A DNA stretch of 64,000 nt from Streptomyces narbonensis. GTDB lineage: Bacteria > Actinomycetota > Actinomycetes > Streptomycetales > Streptomycetaceae. Under the pieces are notes generated by a model. That model made no database searches. It was given only the letters and a program-made list of their open reading frames with translations, and was not told the origin of the DNA. Numbering within the stretch: the stretch's first letter is position 1; every line of letters begins with the position of its first letter. Made by a program: the position numbers and the translations under genes. Below are positions 44,546 to 52,840 of this stretch, piece by piece. The DNA is taken from the NCBI RefSeq assembly GCF_014649015.1, contig NZ_BMSF01000004.1, positions 398,499-462,498 of the forward strand. The letters are read 5' to 3'.

Positions 44546-45544
44546 TCAGCCGAACAGGAGCTGCACCACGTAGAAGCTCGCGGCGGCGACCAAGGCCGCC
44601 GCCGGCATGGTGATGAACCAGCCGAGGATGATGTTCTTGGCGACACCCCACCGCACCGCGTTGATGCGCTTCGTCGCGCCGACGCCCATGATCGCGGAGG
44701 TGATGACGTGCGTCGTCGAGATCGGCGCGTGGAAGAGGAACGCCGAGCCGAACATGATCGACGCACCCGTCGTCTCCGCGGCGAAGCCCTGCGGCGGGTC
44801 CAGCTCGATGATCTTTCGGCCGAGGGTCCGCATGATGCGCCAGCCGCCCGCGTACGTACCGAGCGAGAGCATCACGGCACAGGCGATCTTCACCCACACC
44901 GGGATGTCGTCGCCCGACTGCTGCACGTCGGCGATGACCAGGGCCATCACCACGATGCCCATGGTCTTCTGCGCGTCCTGCAGACCGTGGCCGAGCGCCA
45001 TGCCGGCCGCCGACACCGTCTGCGCGATACGGAAGCCGCGCTTGGCCTTGTGCGGGTTGGCCTTGCGGAACATCCACAGGATCGCGCACATCACCAGGTA
45101 ACCGGCCACGAGGCCGACCACCGGCGAGATGAACATGGGGATGACGACCTTGTCGAGGACGCCGCCCCAGAGCACCTCGGTGCCGCCGGCGAGCGCCGCA
45201 CCCACCATGCCGCCGAACAGCGCGTGCGAGGAGGAGGACGGCAGGCCGAAGTACCAGGTGATCAGGTTCCAGATGATCGCGCCGACGAGCGCGGCGAAGA
45301 GGATGCCCATCCCCTTGTCACCGGTCGGGGTCTCGATGAGCCCCTCACTGACGGTCTTGGCGACCCCGCTGCCCATGAAGGCGCCCGCGAGGTTCATGAC
45401 CGCGGCCATCGCCAGCGCTGCCCGGGGGGTCAGCGCCCGGGTCGACACCGAGGTGGCGATGGCGTTGGCGGAGTCGTGGAAGCCGTTGGTATAGGTGAAG
45501 CCGAGCGCGACACCGATGGTCACGATCAGAGCGAAGGTGTCCAC
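44546..45544 (-). CDS. pitH2: Low-affinity phosphate transporter (Pit family)
   Basis: The 332-residue membrane protein has the two Pit repeats: GFTYTNGFHDSANAIATSVSTRAL near the N-terminus and GHGLQDAQKTMGIV plus HAPISTTHVITSAIMG in the second half. ITWYFGLPSSSSHALFGG is a classic Pit motif. It imports phosphate or metal-phosphate. The symbol follows its position next to pst in S. coelicolor, from memory. Confidence 0.93.
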   Translation of the reverse strand: MDTFALIVTIGVALGFTYTNGFHDSANAIATSVSTRALTPRAALAMAAVMNLAGAFMGSGVAKTVSEGLIETPTGDKGMGILFAALVGAIIWNLITWYFGLPSSSSHALFGGMVGAALAGGTEVLWGGVLDKVVIPMFISPVVGLVAGYLVMCAILWMFRKANPHKAKRGFRIAQTVSAAGMALGHGLQDAQKTMGIVVMALVIADVQQSGDDIPVWVKIACAVMLSLGTYAGGWRIMRTLGRKIIELDPPQGFAAETTGASIMFGSAFLFHAPISTTHVITSAIMGVGATKRINAVRWGVAKNIILGWFITMPAAALVAAASFYVVQLLFG

Positions 45545-45549
45545 GAAGC

Positions 45550-46170
45550 TCAGGACTCCTTGACCGCGATGGTCTCCACCGTGTTGGCGACGTGCTCGAA
45601 GGCGTCGGCCGCCTCTTCCAGGACATCGACGATCTGCTTGAGCTTGAGCACCTCGATGGCGTCGTACTTGCCGTTGAAGAGCGTCGCGAGCAGCTTGCGG
45701 TGGATCTGGTCCGCCTGGTTCTCGAGACGGTTGACCTCGATCCAGTACTCGGTGAGGTTGGCCATCGTCCGCAGGTTCGGCATGGCCTCGGCGGTCAGCT
45801 CGGCCGCCCGGGCCAGGACCTCGATCTGCTGCTCGACACCCTTGGGGAGTTCCTCGACGTTGTAGAGGACGACCAGGTCGACGGCCTCCTCCATGAAGTC
45901 CATGATGTCGTCGAGGGACGACGCGAGGTTGTAGATGTCCTCGCGGTCGAAGGGTGTGATGAAGGAGGAGTTCAGCTGGTGGAAGATCGCGTGGGTGGCG
46001 TCGTCGCCGGCGTGCTCCGCTGCCCGCATCCGCTCCGCGATCTCGGCCCGGGCGGAAGGCTCCGCTCCGAGCAGTTCCATCAGGAGCTTGGAGCCCGTGA
46101 CGATGTTGTCCGCGGACGCGGCGAACATGTCGTAGAAGCTCGTCTCCCTGGGGGTCAGACGAAATCGCAC
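45550..46170 (-). CDS. DUF47/PhoU-like partner of the Pit transporter
   Basis: The 206-residue all-helical protein shows PhoU-like metal motifs (FDREDIYNLASSLDDIMDFMEEAVD and EAADAFEHVANTVETIAV). DUF47 proteins pair with Pit transporters and probably gate them. It ends 5 bp before the pit gene on the same strand. The GTG at 46170 follows GAGGACC. Confidence 0.92.
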   Translation of the reverse strand: MRFRLTPRETSFYDMFAASADNIVTGSKLLMELLGAEPSARAEIAERMRAAEHAGDDATHAIFHQLNSSFITPFDREDIYNLASSLDDIMDFMEEAVDLVVLYNVEELPKGVEQQIEVLARAAELTAEAMPNLRTMANLTEYWIEVNRLENQADQIHRKLLATLFNGKYDAIEVLKLKQIVDVLEEAADAFEHVANTVETIAVKES

Positions 46171-46314
46171 GTGAGGTCCTCGGGGTGCTGGGTTTCGGTC
46201 AGGCTGATGCTAGGCGCATCATCCGGCCACGGCTAACCGGCGTCCTCTCAGTGTCGCCCATCAGGCACAGTGAACTGCACGGGCCCCCGCCCGGATCGGC
46301 GGGGATCGGTACCA

Positions 46315-46333
46315 TATACCCACGAGGGGTATA
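46315..46333 (+). promoter_or_regulatory. CsoR operator
   Basis: TATACCC (46315-46321) and GGGTATA (46327-46333) form the copper-repressor palindrome, spaced by five bases, 30 bp before the csoR start. A GGGAGG RBS follows near 46350. Confidence 0.85.
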
Positions 46334-46363
46334 CACCCCCTTTCTGGACAACGGGAGGACGCG

Positions 46364-46729
46364 ATGACGACCACCGAGGCGGACCAGGTCACCCCCGAGC
46401 CCGTCGAGGCTGTCGGGGCCGTCGAGCCTGCCGACCACGACCACGGCGTGCACGGCTACCACAAGCAGAAGGACGAGCACCTCAAGCGGCTCCGCCGGAT
46501 CGAGGGCCAGATCCGCGGCCTCCAGCGGATGGTCGACGAGGACGTCTACTGCATCGACATACTCACCCAGGTGTCGGCGTCGACGAAGGCGCTCCAGTCG
46601 TTCGCCCTCCAGCTCCTGGAGGAGCACCTGCGGCACTGCGTCGCCGACGCGGCCACGAAGGGCGGCGAGGGCATCGACGCCAAGGTCGAGGAGGCCACCA
46701 AGGCCATCGCCCGCATGATGCGCACCTGA
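46364..46729 (+). CDS. csoR: CsoR copper-sensing repressor
   Basis: The 121-residue four-helix protein binds Cu(I) through C63, H88 and C92 (VYCIDIL and EEHLRHC), the CsoR x-H-C ligand set. The N-terminus includes an extra His-rich stretch (DHDHGVHGYHKQKDEHLKRL). Its own operator lies upstream. No copper ATPase or chaperone gene adjoins it, so it probably acts on distant copZ-copA genes as in other Streptomyces. Confidence 0.93.
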   Translation: MTTTEADQVTPEPVEAVGAVEPADHDHGVHGYHKQKDEHLKRLRRIEGQIRGLQRMVDEDVYCIDILTQVSASTKALQSFALQLLEEHLRHCVADAATKGGEGIDAKVEEATKAIARMMRT

Positions 46730-46778
46730 GCGGTCACGGCGGGGGCCACCGTACGGCCAGGACGCGGGGGCCGTGCGG

Positions 46779-46958
46779 TCAGCGTTCCCGTACGGCCCGC
46801 TCGGTGGCGACCCGCAGGACCTCGTCGATCCGGTCGGCACTGAGGCGCTCCCCGTCCGCGGCGGAGGCGGCGATGATCAGTTCGCCGCACAGCTCGATCT
46901 CGGCGAGGGCGACGCGGTCCGGGTCCGCGGAAACGGTCGCTGTACCGGGCGGGGCCAC
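46779..46958 (-). CDS. Small conserved-looking protein, 59 residues
   Basis: A GTG ORF with GAGGTG about 8 nt upstream encodes 59 residues, including ALAEIELCGELIIAAS and a helix-rich end (ADRIDEVLRVATERAV). Codon use and the compact α-helical make-up suggest a real gene. It ends 49 bp from the convergent csoR stop. Function unknown. Confidence 0.6.
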   Translation of the reverse strand: MAPPGTATVSADPDRVALAEIELCGELIIAASAADGERLSADRIDEVLRVATERAVRER

Positions 46959-47050
46959 GTGCGGTCACCTCTTCCTGCCGGCTTCTGTCTCCCAGGTTCC
47001 CGGAGGTCTCCCAGCCTAGGGAGAGCGCCACTCGGGGCGCATGACACGTC

Positions 47051-47072
47051 CGGACCATTTGCCGATGGTCCG
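47051..47072 (-). terminator. Terminator of the lipoprotein gene
   Basis: CGGACCAT (47051-47058) and ATGGTCCG (47065-47072) form an 8-bp stem with a 6-nt loop, 29 bp after the lipoprotein stop. Confidence 0.6.
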
Positions 47073-47100
47073 AACCACCCGGCCCGACCGGCGCCCCTGG

Positions 47101-47943
47101 TCAGGCCTTGATCTTCCCGGCGTAGATGTCCCGCCGCTCCGGCAGCGTCACCTGCACGGTGACCCCGAAGCCGTACAGCAGGGTGGTCGACGCGACCGCG
47201 ACCGTGCGGCCCTGGTTGCTGAAGCTGAACTGGTGGCGGACCTTCCGCAGCCGGCCCTCCGCGTCCAGATACGCGTCGAAGGGCACCGTGTCCTTGGCGA
47301 ACCCTTTCGCCGCTGCGGCGAGCGCCCCGCGCAGCTGCGGCGAGGCGACGCGCGCCGCGTGGGCGATGTCGGCGACGCCGCGGTAGTGGCCGACTTTCAC
47401 CCCTGCCAGATCGACCTCCCCGAGGTACGTGGCCTCCCGGGCGCCCCGCAGCAGCTCCGCCGCGGCCGCCGGGTCGGTGGCCCCGCCCGTGACGAGGTTG
47501 CCGTCGTCGAGGGCCGTGGTGTCGACGCGGACCCACTTGTCAGCGGGCACGCCCGCGCCCCGGTTCTTCATGTAGAGGGCGCCGGGGGTGAGGAGCTCGG
47601 TGATGGGCCGGTGCTCGTCGGTCCCGGCCGCGTCCTTGGGCAGCACCACCTGGAGCCGGCCGGTGCGGCGGCGGAAGTCGTAGCCGCCCTCGCCGCGGAT
47701 CGTGACCCGGGTCCCGCCGGCGGCCATCTCCATGGAGGTGCTCGCCTTGGAGGTGCCGGCTCTGGTCAGCGCGTCGGCCGCGTTCCGTACGGCGAGGAGG
47801 GGGTCGACCGTCGGCTTCGGGTCCTCGGGCGCTCCGCAGCCCGTGACCGCCGAAGCCCCGACGAGTGAGCCGACCAGGGCGGCGGTGACGGCGAACGCCC
47901 CGCTCCCGCGACCGTGCGGACGCCCGTAAAGCTGCATCACCAT
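47101..47943 (-). CDS. Lipoprotein, LppX/LprAFG-like
   Basis: The 280-residue protein has a signal peptide with lipobox VTGCGAPED (Cys at residue ~36). The domain has LolA/LprG-like features: GEGGYDFRRRTGRLQVVLP, ELLTPGALYMKN and a C-terminal GVTVQVTLPERRDIY. Such proteins bind lipids or stabilise envelope complexes. The exact role is not known. A basic N-terminus and two in-frame starts leave the first residues uncertain. Confidence 0.8.
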   Translation of the reverse strand: MVMQLYGRPHGRGSGAFAVTAALVGSLVGASAVTGCGAPEDPKPTVDPLLAVRNAADALTRAGTSKASTSMEMAAGGTRVTIRGEGGYDFRRRTGRLQVVLPKDAAGTDEHRPITELLTPGALYMKNRGAGVPADKWVRVDTTALDDGNLVTGGATDPAAAAELLRGAREATYLGEVDLAGVKVGHYRGVADIAHAARVASPQLRGALAAAAKGFAKDTVPFDAYLDAEGRLRKVRHQFSFSNQGRTVAVASTTLLYGFGVTVQVTLPERRDIYAGKIKA

Positions 47944-48073
47944 CGCCTGCCAACCCCCAACGCCTCACCGCTGCTTGCCCGGGACCCGCACGCCCCCGGT
48001 CCCGCGGGACGGGAGACACCCGATCCGGATAACGACGGCCCGGGCGAGCCGTCACGCGCAGTACGGTGGTGGT

Positions 48074-48247
48074 GTGCACGCGGAGTCCTCCCCCCACACG
48101 ACCACGACGACGGAGCGCGGCTCGTTCGCGCTGGCCAGGTGCAGCTGCGGCTGGTCGGGCCCGGCCCGCAGGTCGCGCGAGCGAGCCCGCACGGACGCCT
48201 CGGAACACCTCGGTACGACGACGTCGGCCGACACCCCTCAGCACTAG
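48074..48247 (+). CDS. Small CxC protein, 57 residues
   Basis: The GTG-started ORF encodes a basic protein with ARCSCGWSGPARRSRER and a C-terminal DASEHL. The C-x-C-G-W core with a later His may bind a metal. A TACGGT -10-like box lies 6 nt before the start, so it may be leaderless. It precedes the MITE-like palindrome. Function unknown. Confidence 0.6.
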   Translation: MHAESSPHTTTTTERGSFALARCSCGWSGPARRSRERARTDASEHLGTTTSADTPQH

Positions 48248-48316
48248 GGCGCCGCCAGGCCGGCGGGCCTTTCGACACACGTCCTGGGGCGTGACAGGCC
48301 TTGGTGCCTGGCAGGT

Positions 48317-48497
48317 CCTAGGGGGTGTCGTCACATTCCCGTCGTCGCCCGAAGGGCGGCCCCGCGGCGTCTGGTGCGTGCTCTCGGCGTGCCGGGTGGA
48401 AGCCCACGTACTGGACGTACGTGGGCTTCCACCCGGTGCGGCGAGAGTGCGTGCCAGACGTTGCGGGGCAGACAGGAATGTGACGACACCCCCTAGG
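48317..48497. repeat. ~180-bp MITE-like palindromic element
   Basis: The outer arms are 23-bp perfect inverted repeats (starting CCTAGGGGGTGTCGTCACAT) at 48317-48339 and 48475-48497. The inner arms GGGTGGAAGCCCACGTAC (48394-48411) and 48417-48434 are also perfect around TGGAC. Intermediate segments pair imperfectly. A 16-bp insert in the left arm forms a side hairpin CGCCC-GAA-GGGCG (48346-48358). CTAG at both ends fits a 4-bp target duplication, as in IS5-type elements. It contains no gene. The right arm supplies the TAG stop of the PAP2 gene. I recall similar palindromes between genes in other Streptomyces. Confidence 0.8.
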
Positions 48498-49215
48498 CTG
48501 CGAGGTCGTTCTGGGTGGTCCCGTTGGCGGGGCCGCCGAGCCGGGGCTCGGGGATGTCGACGGTCTCCGGCTGCTGCGGTCCCGCGGCCTTCCGGGAGCG
48601 GACGAACGCGGCGGCGCGGCCGGAGCGGGCGACGGCGGAGACGACGGGGGTCAGCAGGGCGAGCGCCACGGGCGCGAGGAGCAGCGCCACCGCCGTGCCG
48701 AGGGCGAAGCCGCCGATGACGTCGGTGGGGTAGTGGACGCCCATGTAGACCCGCGCGAAGCCCTCGGTGAGGGCGAGGCCGATGGCGGCGAGGCCGAACT
48801 TGCGGTGGGCGACGAAGAGGCCGACGCCGAGCGCCATGGCCATGGTGGCGTGGTCGCTGACGAACGAGAAGTCGGTCTTGCCCGCGACGAGGACCTCGAG
48901 GCCCTCGTGGTCGTTGAACGGCCTGGGGCGCTCGACGAAGCCCCGGATGGGGATGTTGACGAGAAGGGCGACACCGGCTGCCAGCGGGGCCCAGACGAGC
49001 CCGGCGACGGCGGAGACGGAGTCGGCGAGGGTGCCCCTGCGGCGGACGCTCCACCAGCACCAGAGCACGACGAGGACCATCCCGAGCATGATCCCGTACT
49101 CGCCGACGAACTCCATGACACGGTCGAACCACGGCGGAGCGGCCTTCGCCAGCCCGTTGATGTCGTAGAGCAGGCTGACATCGGGGTTGGCACCGTCCGA
49201 TGCGAGTCCAGCCAT
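48493..49215 (-). CDS. PAP2-family membrane phosphatase
   Basis: The 240-residue protein has about five TM helices and all three PAP2 motifs: RGFVERPRPF (KxxxxxxRP-like), FSFVSDHATMAM (PSGH-like, here SDHAT) and RVYMGVHYPTDVIGG. It removes phosphate from lipid phosphates such as undecaprenyl pyrophosphate or phosphatidic acid. The final codons run into the palindrome, which gives the stop. The last ~45 residues are a disordered tail. Confidence 0.9.
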   Translation of the reverse strand: MAGLASDGANPDVSLLYDINGLAKAAPPWFDRVMEFVGEYGIMLGMVLVVLWCWWSVRRRGTLADSVSAVAGLVWAPLAAGVALLVNIPIRGFVERPRPFNDHEGLEVLVAGKTDFSFVSDHATMAMALGVGLFVAHRKFGLAAIGLALTEGFARVYMGVHYPTDVIGGFALGTAVALLLAPVALALLTPVVSAVARSGRAAAFVRSRKAAGPQQPETVDIPEPRLGGPANGTTQNDLAA

Positions 49216-49439
49216 CTGCTGCCGCCCCTTGCTTCTCGTGTCTGTCTTCCCACCCCCGTGGTCAGAGCGTTCGGATCAGGGAACGAACTGCTTGAGGCGT
49301 GCGTTCCGCTCTCTCCGGTGGATCATGACGACGTTATCGAAGAGTGACGGTCCACCGCAGCTCAGGGCCACGGCATGACGGAGAGTTCCGGGCATGTCCC
49401 ATACGACGGCGTTGCGACCCGACGGTCCGTCTCCTGCCC

Positions 49440-50474
49440 CTACGTCTGCGGCAGATGAGTGGGCAGTGCGGCGGCACCGTCCTTCGTGACACGGGTCGCG
49501 CCGAAGTAGTCCGGGGTGTCCATCCGGGTGAAGCGGATCACCGCGCCGGTGCGCGGGGCGTCGATCATGTACCCGCCGCCGACGTAGATGCCGACGTGCC
49601 GGATGGCCCGCGAGTTCGTCAGGTCGTCGGAGAAGAACACGAGGTCGCCGGGGAGGAGCTCCTCCCGGCTCGGGTGCGGCCCGGCGTTGTACTGATCGTT
49701 GGCGACGCGCGGCAGCTCGATGCCGACACTCAGGTACGCGGCCTGGGTCAGCCCGGAGCAGTCGAACCGGCCACCCTGCGCGGCCGTGCCCGTACCGCCC
49801 CAGAGATAGGGGGTGCCGAGCTTCCCCTGGGCGTAGTGGATGGCTCCGGCGGCCTGCCGGGAGGGGTCGACGCGGCCCGCCGGCCGGGCGAAGCTCTGCT
49901 CCAGGGAGCGGATGATCCGCACGTAGTTCTGGGTCTCGCTGATGGGCGGCACCCCGCCGTGCCTGATGACCCGGTAGGCGCCCGCGTTGTACGCGGCCAG
50001 CATGTTGTTCGCCGGGTCGCCCGGCACGTTCTTCACGTAGCCGGCGAGCTCGCAGTCGTACGAGGCTGCCGAGGGGATCGCGTCCTTGGGATCCCAGATG
50101 TCCCGGTCGCCGTCCCCGTCGCCGTCGATGCCGTGCCCGGCCCAGGTGCCGGGGATGAACTGGGCGATGCCGCGGGCGTCGGCGGAGGAGACGGCCCGCG
50201 GGTTCCATCCGCTCTCCTGGTAGAGCTGCGCGGCGAGCAGGGCGGGATTGATCGCGGGGCAGAGGTTGCCCCACTTCTGCACGAGCCCTTGGTAGAGGGC
50301 GGGAACGGAGCCCTTGGCCAGCCCCACGGTGCCGTTCTTCCCGCTGCCCGCGCCGCCCATGAGCCCCGCCGCCGCGGAGTATGTCCCGACGACGAGCAGT
50401 GCGACAAAGCTGAGGCAGACCCCGAAGGCCCCACCGGCCACCAGCCACGCCTTGCCAGCCCTACGCACCGTCAA
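49440..50474 (-). CDS. Lytic transglycosylase-NlpC/P60 cell-wall hydrolase
   Basis: The 344-residue protein has a signal/TM anchor (~7-30), an SLT domain with catalytic Glu in AAQLYQESGWNPRAVSSADARG and AAYNAGAYRVIRHGG, and an NlpC/P60 peptidase with Cys in GRFDCSGLTQ and His in AIRHVGIYVGG. It cuts both glycan and peptide bonds. VirB1-type SLT enzymes open the wall for type IV secretion. In S. coelicolor, as I recall, the homologue adjoins the T4SS-like operon. Here an imine-reductase/TetR pair separates them. Confidence 0.9.
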   Translation of the reverse strand: MTVRRAGKAWLVAGGAFGVCLSFVALLVVGTYSAAAGLMGGAGSGKNGTVGLAKGSVPALYQGLVQKWGNLCPAINPALLAAQLYQESGWNPRAVSSADARGIAQFIPGTWAGHGIDGDGDGDRDIWDPKDAIPSAASYDCELAGYVKNVPGDPANNMLAAYNAGAYRVIRHGGVPPISETQNYVRIIRSLEQSFARPAGRVDPSRQAAGAIHYAQGKLGTPYLWGGTGTAAQGGRFDCSGLTQAAYLSVGIELPRVANDQYNAGPHPSREELLPGDLVFFSDDLTNSRAIRHVGIYVGGGYMIDAPRTGAVIRFTRMDTPDYFGATRVTKDGAAALPTHLPQT

Positions 50475-50554
50475 CCACCCCTCGGTTCATGGCAGTACGC
50501 CCCGGGTCAGTCTAGGCGGCGGGGGGTCCGAGGGGGCGGTTGCGGGACGTGCCG

Positions 50555-51424
50555 TCAGCTCTTCTTCAGCAACTCCACGAGACTGGAGGCACTGCCGTCC
50601 CCGTAACCGGCCGCCACGCCGCGCCGGAACAGGTCGGCGACCGCGGTCGGCAGGGCACCGTCCACGCCCGCGTCCGTGACGGTGTGCAGGACGTGTTCGG
50701 TGCTCGCGAGGCCCATCTCCAGGCGGTCGACGTCACCGCCGTGGTGGCCGGCGTCGACCCGGGGCGCGTAGAAGTCGATGAACCGGTCGAGGTCGAGGGC
50801 GTTCCGGGCGTACGGCTGGAGCTCGGTGGCCGAGATGCCGTGCGCGCCGGCGAGGGCGATGGCCTGCCAGTAGCCGGAGAGCGCCGTCCAGAACATGACC
50901 ATGTTGAGCTGGTAGAAGAGCGCGGCCAGGCCGGGGTCCTCACCGCGGTAGTCGGTGCCGGTGAGCACGGAGAGCGTGCCGCGATGGGCCTCGAAGACCT
51001 CCCGGGGGCCGCTGTAGAAGGCGGAGCTGGCCGGGTCGCCCACGCCGGACGGCGGGGTGAGGATGCCGCCTGTGAGCTGGACCGCGCCGCGCTCCGCCGC
51101 CCAGGCGGCGGCCTCCCGGGCCCGCAGCGGGGTGTCGGAGCTGAGGTTGACGAGGACCCTGCCCGTCAGGACGGCGGGGTCGACCGCGCCGAGGACTCCG
51201 TAGAAGGCGTCGTAGTCGGTGAGGCTGAGGACGACGAGCTCGTTGGCGGCGACCGCCTCGGAGGGGCTCGCGGCGAGGACCGCCCCACGGCGCACGAGCT
51301 CGGCGGCCCGGCTCGGGGTCCGGTTCCAGAGGGTGACCTCGTACCCCTGGTCGAGATAGGCGCCGGCCATGGCGCGTCCCATGGGCCCGAGGCCGATGAC
51401 GGTGACGGAATGGTCGTTCTGCAT
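50555..51424 (-). CDS. Imine-reductase-like NAD(P)-dependent oxidoreductase
   Basis: The 289-residue protein has a Rossmann domain (VTVIGLGPMGRAMAGAY, NADP-favouring WNRTPSR) and a β-hydroxyacid-dehydrogenase-like helical C-terminus with LNMVMFWTALSGYWQA. The GGILTPPSGVG loop is typical of IREDs. The substrate is probably a cyclic imine. Divergent from the TetR gene, which likely represses it. Confidence 0.83.
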   Translation of the reverse strand: MQNDHSVTVIGLGPMGRAMAGAYLDQGYEVTLWNRTPSRAAELVRRGAVLAASPSEAVAANELVVLSLTDYDAFYGVLGAVDPAVLTGRVLVNLSSDTPLRAREAAAWAAERGAVQLTGGILTPPSGVGDPASSAFYSGPREVFEAHRGTLSVLTGTDYRGEDPGLAALFYQLNMVMFWTALSGYWQAIALAGAHGISATELQPYARNALDLDRFIDFYAPRVDAGHHGGDVDRLEMGLASTEHVLHTVTDAGVDGALPTAVADLFRRGVAAGYGDGSASSLVELLKKS

Positions 51425-51452
51425 GGCGATCCCCCATCGAAATGCGCTCGCC

Positions 51453-51522
51453 CTAAAACGAACGCTCTACTTAGTGACTGGACAGAACCGTAGCACGCTC
51501 TAAAACGAACGCTCTACTCAGT
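51453..51522. promoter_or_regulatory. Two 23-bp direct repeats between divergent IRED and TetR genes
   Basis: CTAAAACGAACGCTCTACTT at 51453-51472 recurs at 51500-51519 with one mismatch (CTCAGT versus TTAGT ends). Each contains an imperfect palindrome AAAACG-AA-CGCTCT. Two copies 47 bp apart can cover both promoters. A TAGACT -10 lies at 51531, just before the TetR ATG. Confidence 0.8.
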
Positions 51523-51542
51523 ACGCGGACTAGACTCGCCCC

Positions 51543-52115
51543 ATGCAGACCAGCAGCACCCACGACCGGATCGTCGTCGCCGCCTCACGCCTCATCCAGC
51601 GCCAGGGCTACGTCGGCACGGGCATCAAACAGATCGCGAAGGAGGCGGACGCCACCCTCGGCTCCGTCTACCACTTCTTCCCCGGCGGCAAGGAAGCCGT
51701 CGCGGTCGCGGCCATCGCACACGGCCGCGAGGAGTTCGCCGACCTCCTGCGCACCGCGCTGGACACCGAGGACGGCCCCGCCGAGGCCGTCGACGCCTGC
51801 GCCCGCCTCCTGGCCCGCGAACTCCGCGCCTCGGGCTGGGTCGACGGCTGCCCGGTCACCGCCGCCGCCCTGGAGACCCTCGGCTCCGACAACCCCATCC
51901 AGCAGGCCTGCGCCGAGGCCCTGCGCACCTGGCAGAACCTGGTCGCCGAGAAGCTCCTCGGCTGCGGACTCCCCTCCCCCGAGGCCCGCGACCTGGCCGC
52001 CACCGTCATCAACACGCTCGAAGGCGCGGAAGTGACCGCCCAGGTCACCCGAACCGAGGACCCCCTGCTCCTGGCGGGCCGTCACTTGTCACGCCTGATC
52101 GCCTCGTACGTCTGA
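51543..52115 (+). CDS. TetR-family regulator
   Basis: The 190-residue protein has a TetR HTH (VAASRLIQRQGYVGTGIKQI, TLGSVYHFFPGGKEAVAVA) and a TetR_C ligand domain with SGWVDGCPVTAAALE, the YfiR/LmrA-like group. It most likely represses the divergent imine reductase and itself through the paired repeats. The -10 box ends 6 nt before the ATG, so it may be leaderless. Confidence 0.88.
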   Translation: MQTSSTHDRIVVAASRLIQRQGYVGTGIKQIAKEADATLGSVYHFFPGGKEAVAVAAIAHGREEFADLLRTALDTEDGPAEAVDACARLLARELRASGWVDGCPVTAAALETLGSDNPIQQACAEALRTWQNLVAEKLLGCGLPSPEARDLAATVINTLEGAEVTAQVTRTEDPLLLAGRHLSRLIASYV

Positions 52116-52416
52116 GACGCGCCGGACGGGCGGCGCGACGCGGCGCGACGCGGCGCGACGGCGCCCCAAGAGTGCAACAACGACAATCATTGCCCGGAGT
52201 CACCCTCCGTGATACACAGAGTGACCATACGCTCCTTCGCATGGAAACCGGCCACACCACCGCAGGTCAAGACGGTCAGACCGGTCAAGTGTGCGGGGAT
52301 CGGGTAAAGAGACCCGTCAAGGCGTCACACACGAGCGGTTTCATCAGCGAAGATAGGGCGATGACCCATGCCGTCCGGCAGGGGCAGCTAACTACCCAAC
52401 AGGGGCGGTGAGTTAC
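52116..52416 (+). other. Leader of the T4SS-like operon
   Basis: About 300 bp without a supported gene. It begins with three GCGCGACGCG repeats (52133-52160), then turns less GC-rich. Two -10-like sequences can be seen: CATACGCT near 52227 and GATAGGG near 52353. A 79-codon frame (52172-52411) lacks an RBS and recognisable product. Confidence 0.5.
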
Positions 52417-52725
52417 ATGTACCTGGCGGCAGAAAAGGGCGACATCACCACCATCATCGGTGGAATCGCCCCCAACTGGGGCCCTTTCGGCAGCCTGGGC
52501 GCCGAAGCCAAGATCATGATCGAGGTCGTGATGGCCGTGGCCATCCTGCTCTGCCTCGGCATCGCCATCTGGGGAGCCGCCAAGCAGCGCATCGGCGCGA
52601 CCGCGCTCCGCGACACCTTCAGCGCGGAACAGGGCAAGGGCCTGATCGTCGCCGGCCTCACCGGCGTCTTCATCATCGGATCGCTGGGGACGCTGTTCAC
52701 CATCGTGTACGGGATGGCCGTCTGA
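52417..52725 (+). CDS. Small two-TM protein (possible VirB2/pilin-like)
   Basis: The 102-residue protein has two TM helices: ~28-48 (IMIEVVMAVAILLCLGIAIW) and ~75-98 (GLIVAGLTGVFIIGSLGTLF) around a short basic loop (GAAKQRIGATALRD). Size and topology match VirB2/TrbC-like subunits. The ATG at 52417 (MYLAAEKGD) is preferred; a GTG at 52408 in frame has almost no space after the GGGG. First gene of the T4SS-like operon. Confidence 0.75.
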   Translation: MYLAAEKGDITTIIGGIAPNWGPFGSLGAEAKIMIEVVMAVAILLCLGIAIWGAAKQRIGATALRDTFSAEQGKGLIVAGLTGVFIIGSLGTLFTIVYGMAV

Positions 52726-52840
52726 TCCCCCGTCGGACCCCGTCTCCCTGAGGCCTGCTGATGTCGTGTTTGCGTTCCCTGATGCCCAGCCATGTTGCAG
52801 CACTGTCGTACCCGCGAACGAGTGAGGGGGCGTACCCGGC

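Noticed and set aside
42006..45089. A 1027-codon open frame on the minus strand across pstC, pstA, pstB and pit
   Set aside because: It runs antisense to recognised pst genes, has Asp/Gly/Arg-rich composition and matches no family. Very high GC creates such frames.
46270..46275. A single GTTCAC on the minus strand upstream of the DUF47-pit genes as a PHO box
   Set aside because: Only one unit is visible; no in-phase 11-bp repeats follow.
51453..51522. Direct repeats as a CRISPR array
   Set aside because: Only two copies, located between divergent genes with a dyad in each; an operator pair explains them better.
52180..52195. AATCATT core (also as AATGATT near 63983) as Zur sites
   Set aside because: The outer TGA/TCA arms of the Zur consensus are absent in both places.
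52172..52411. A 79-codon frame before the T4SS-like operon
   Set aside because: No RBS, no recognisable product, and it spans likely promoter sequence.
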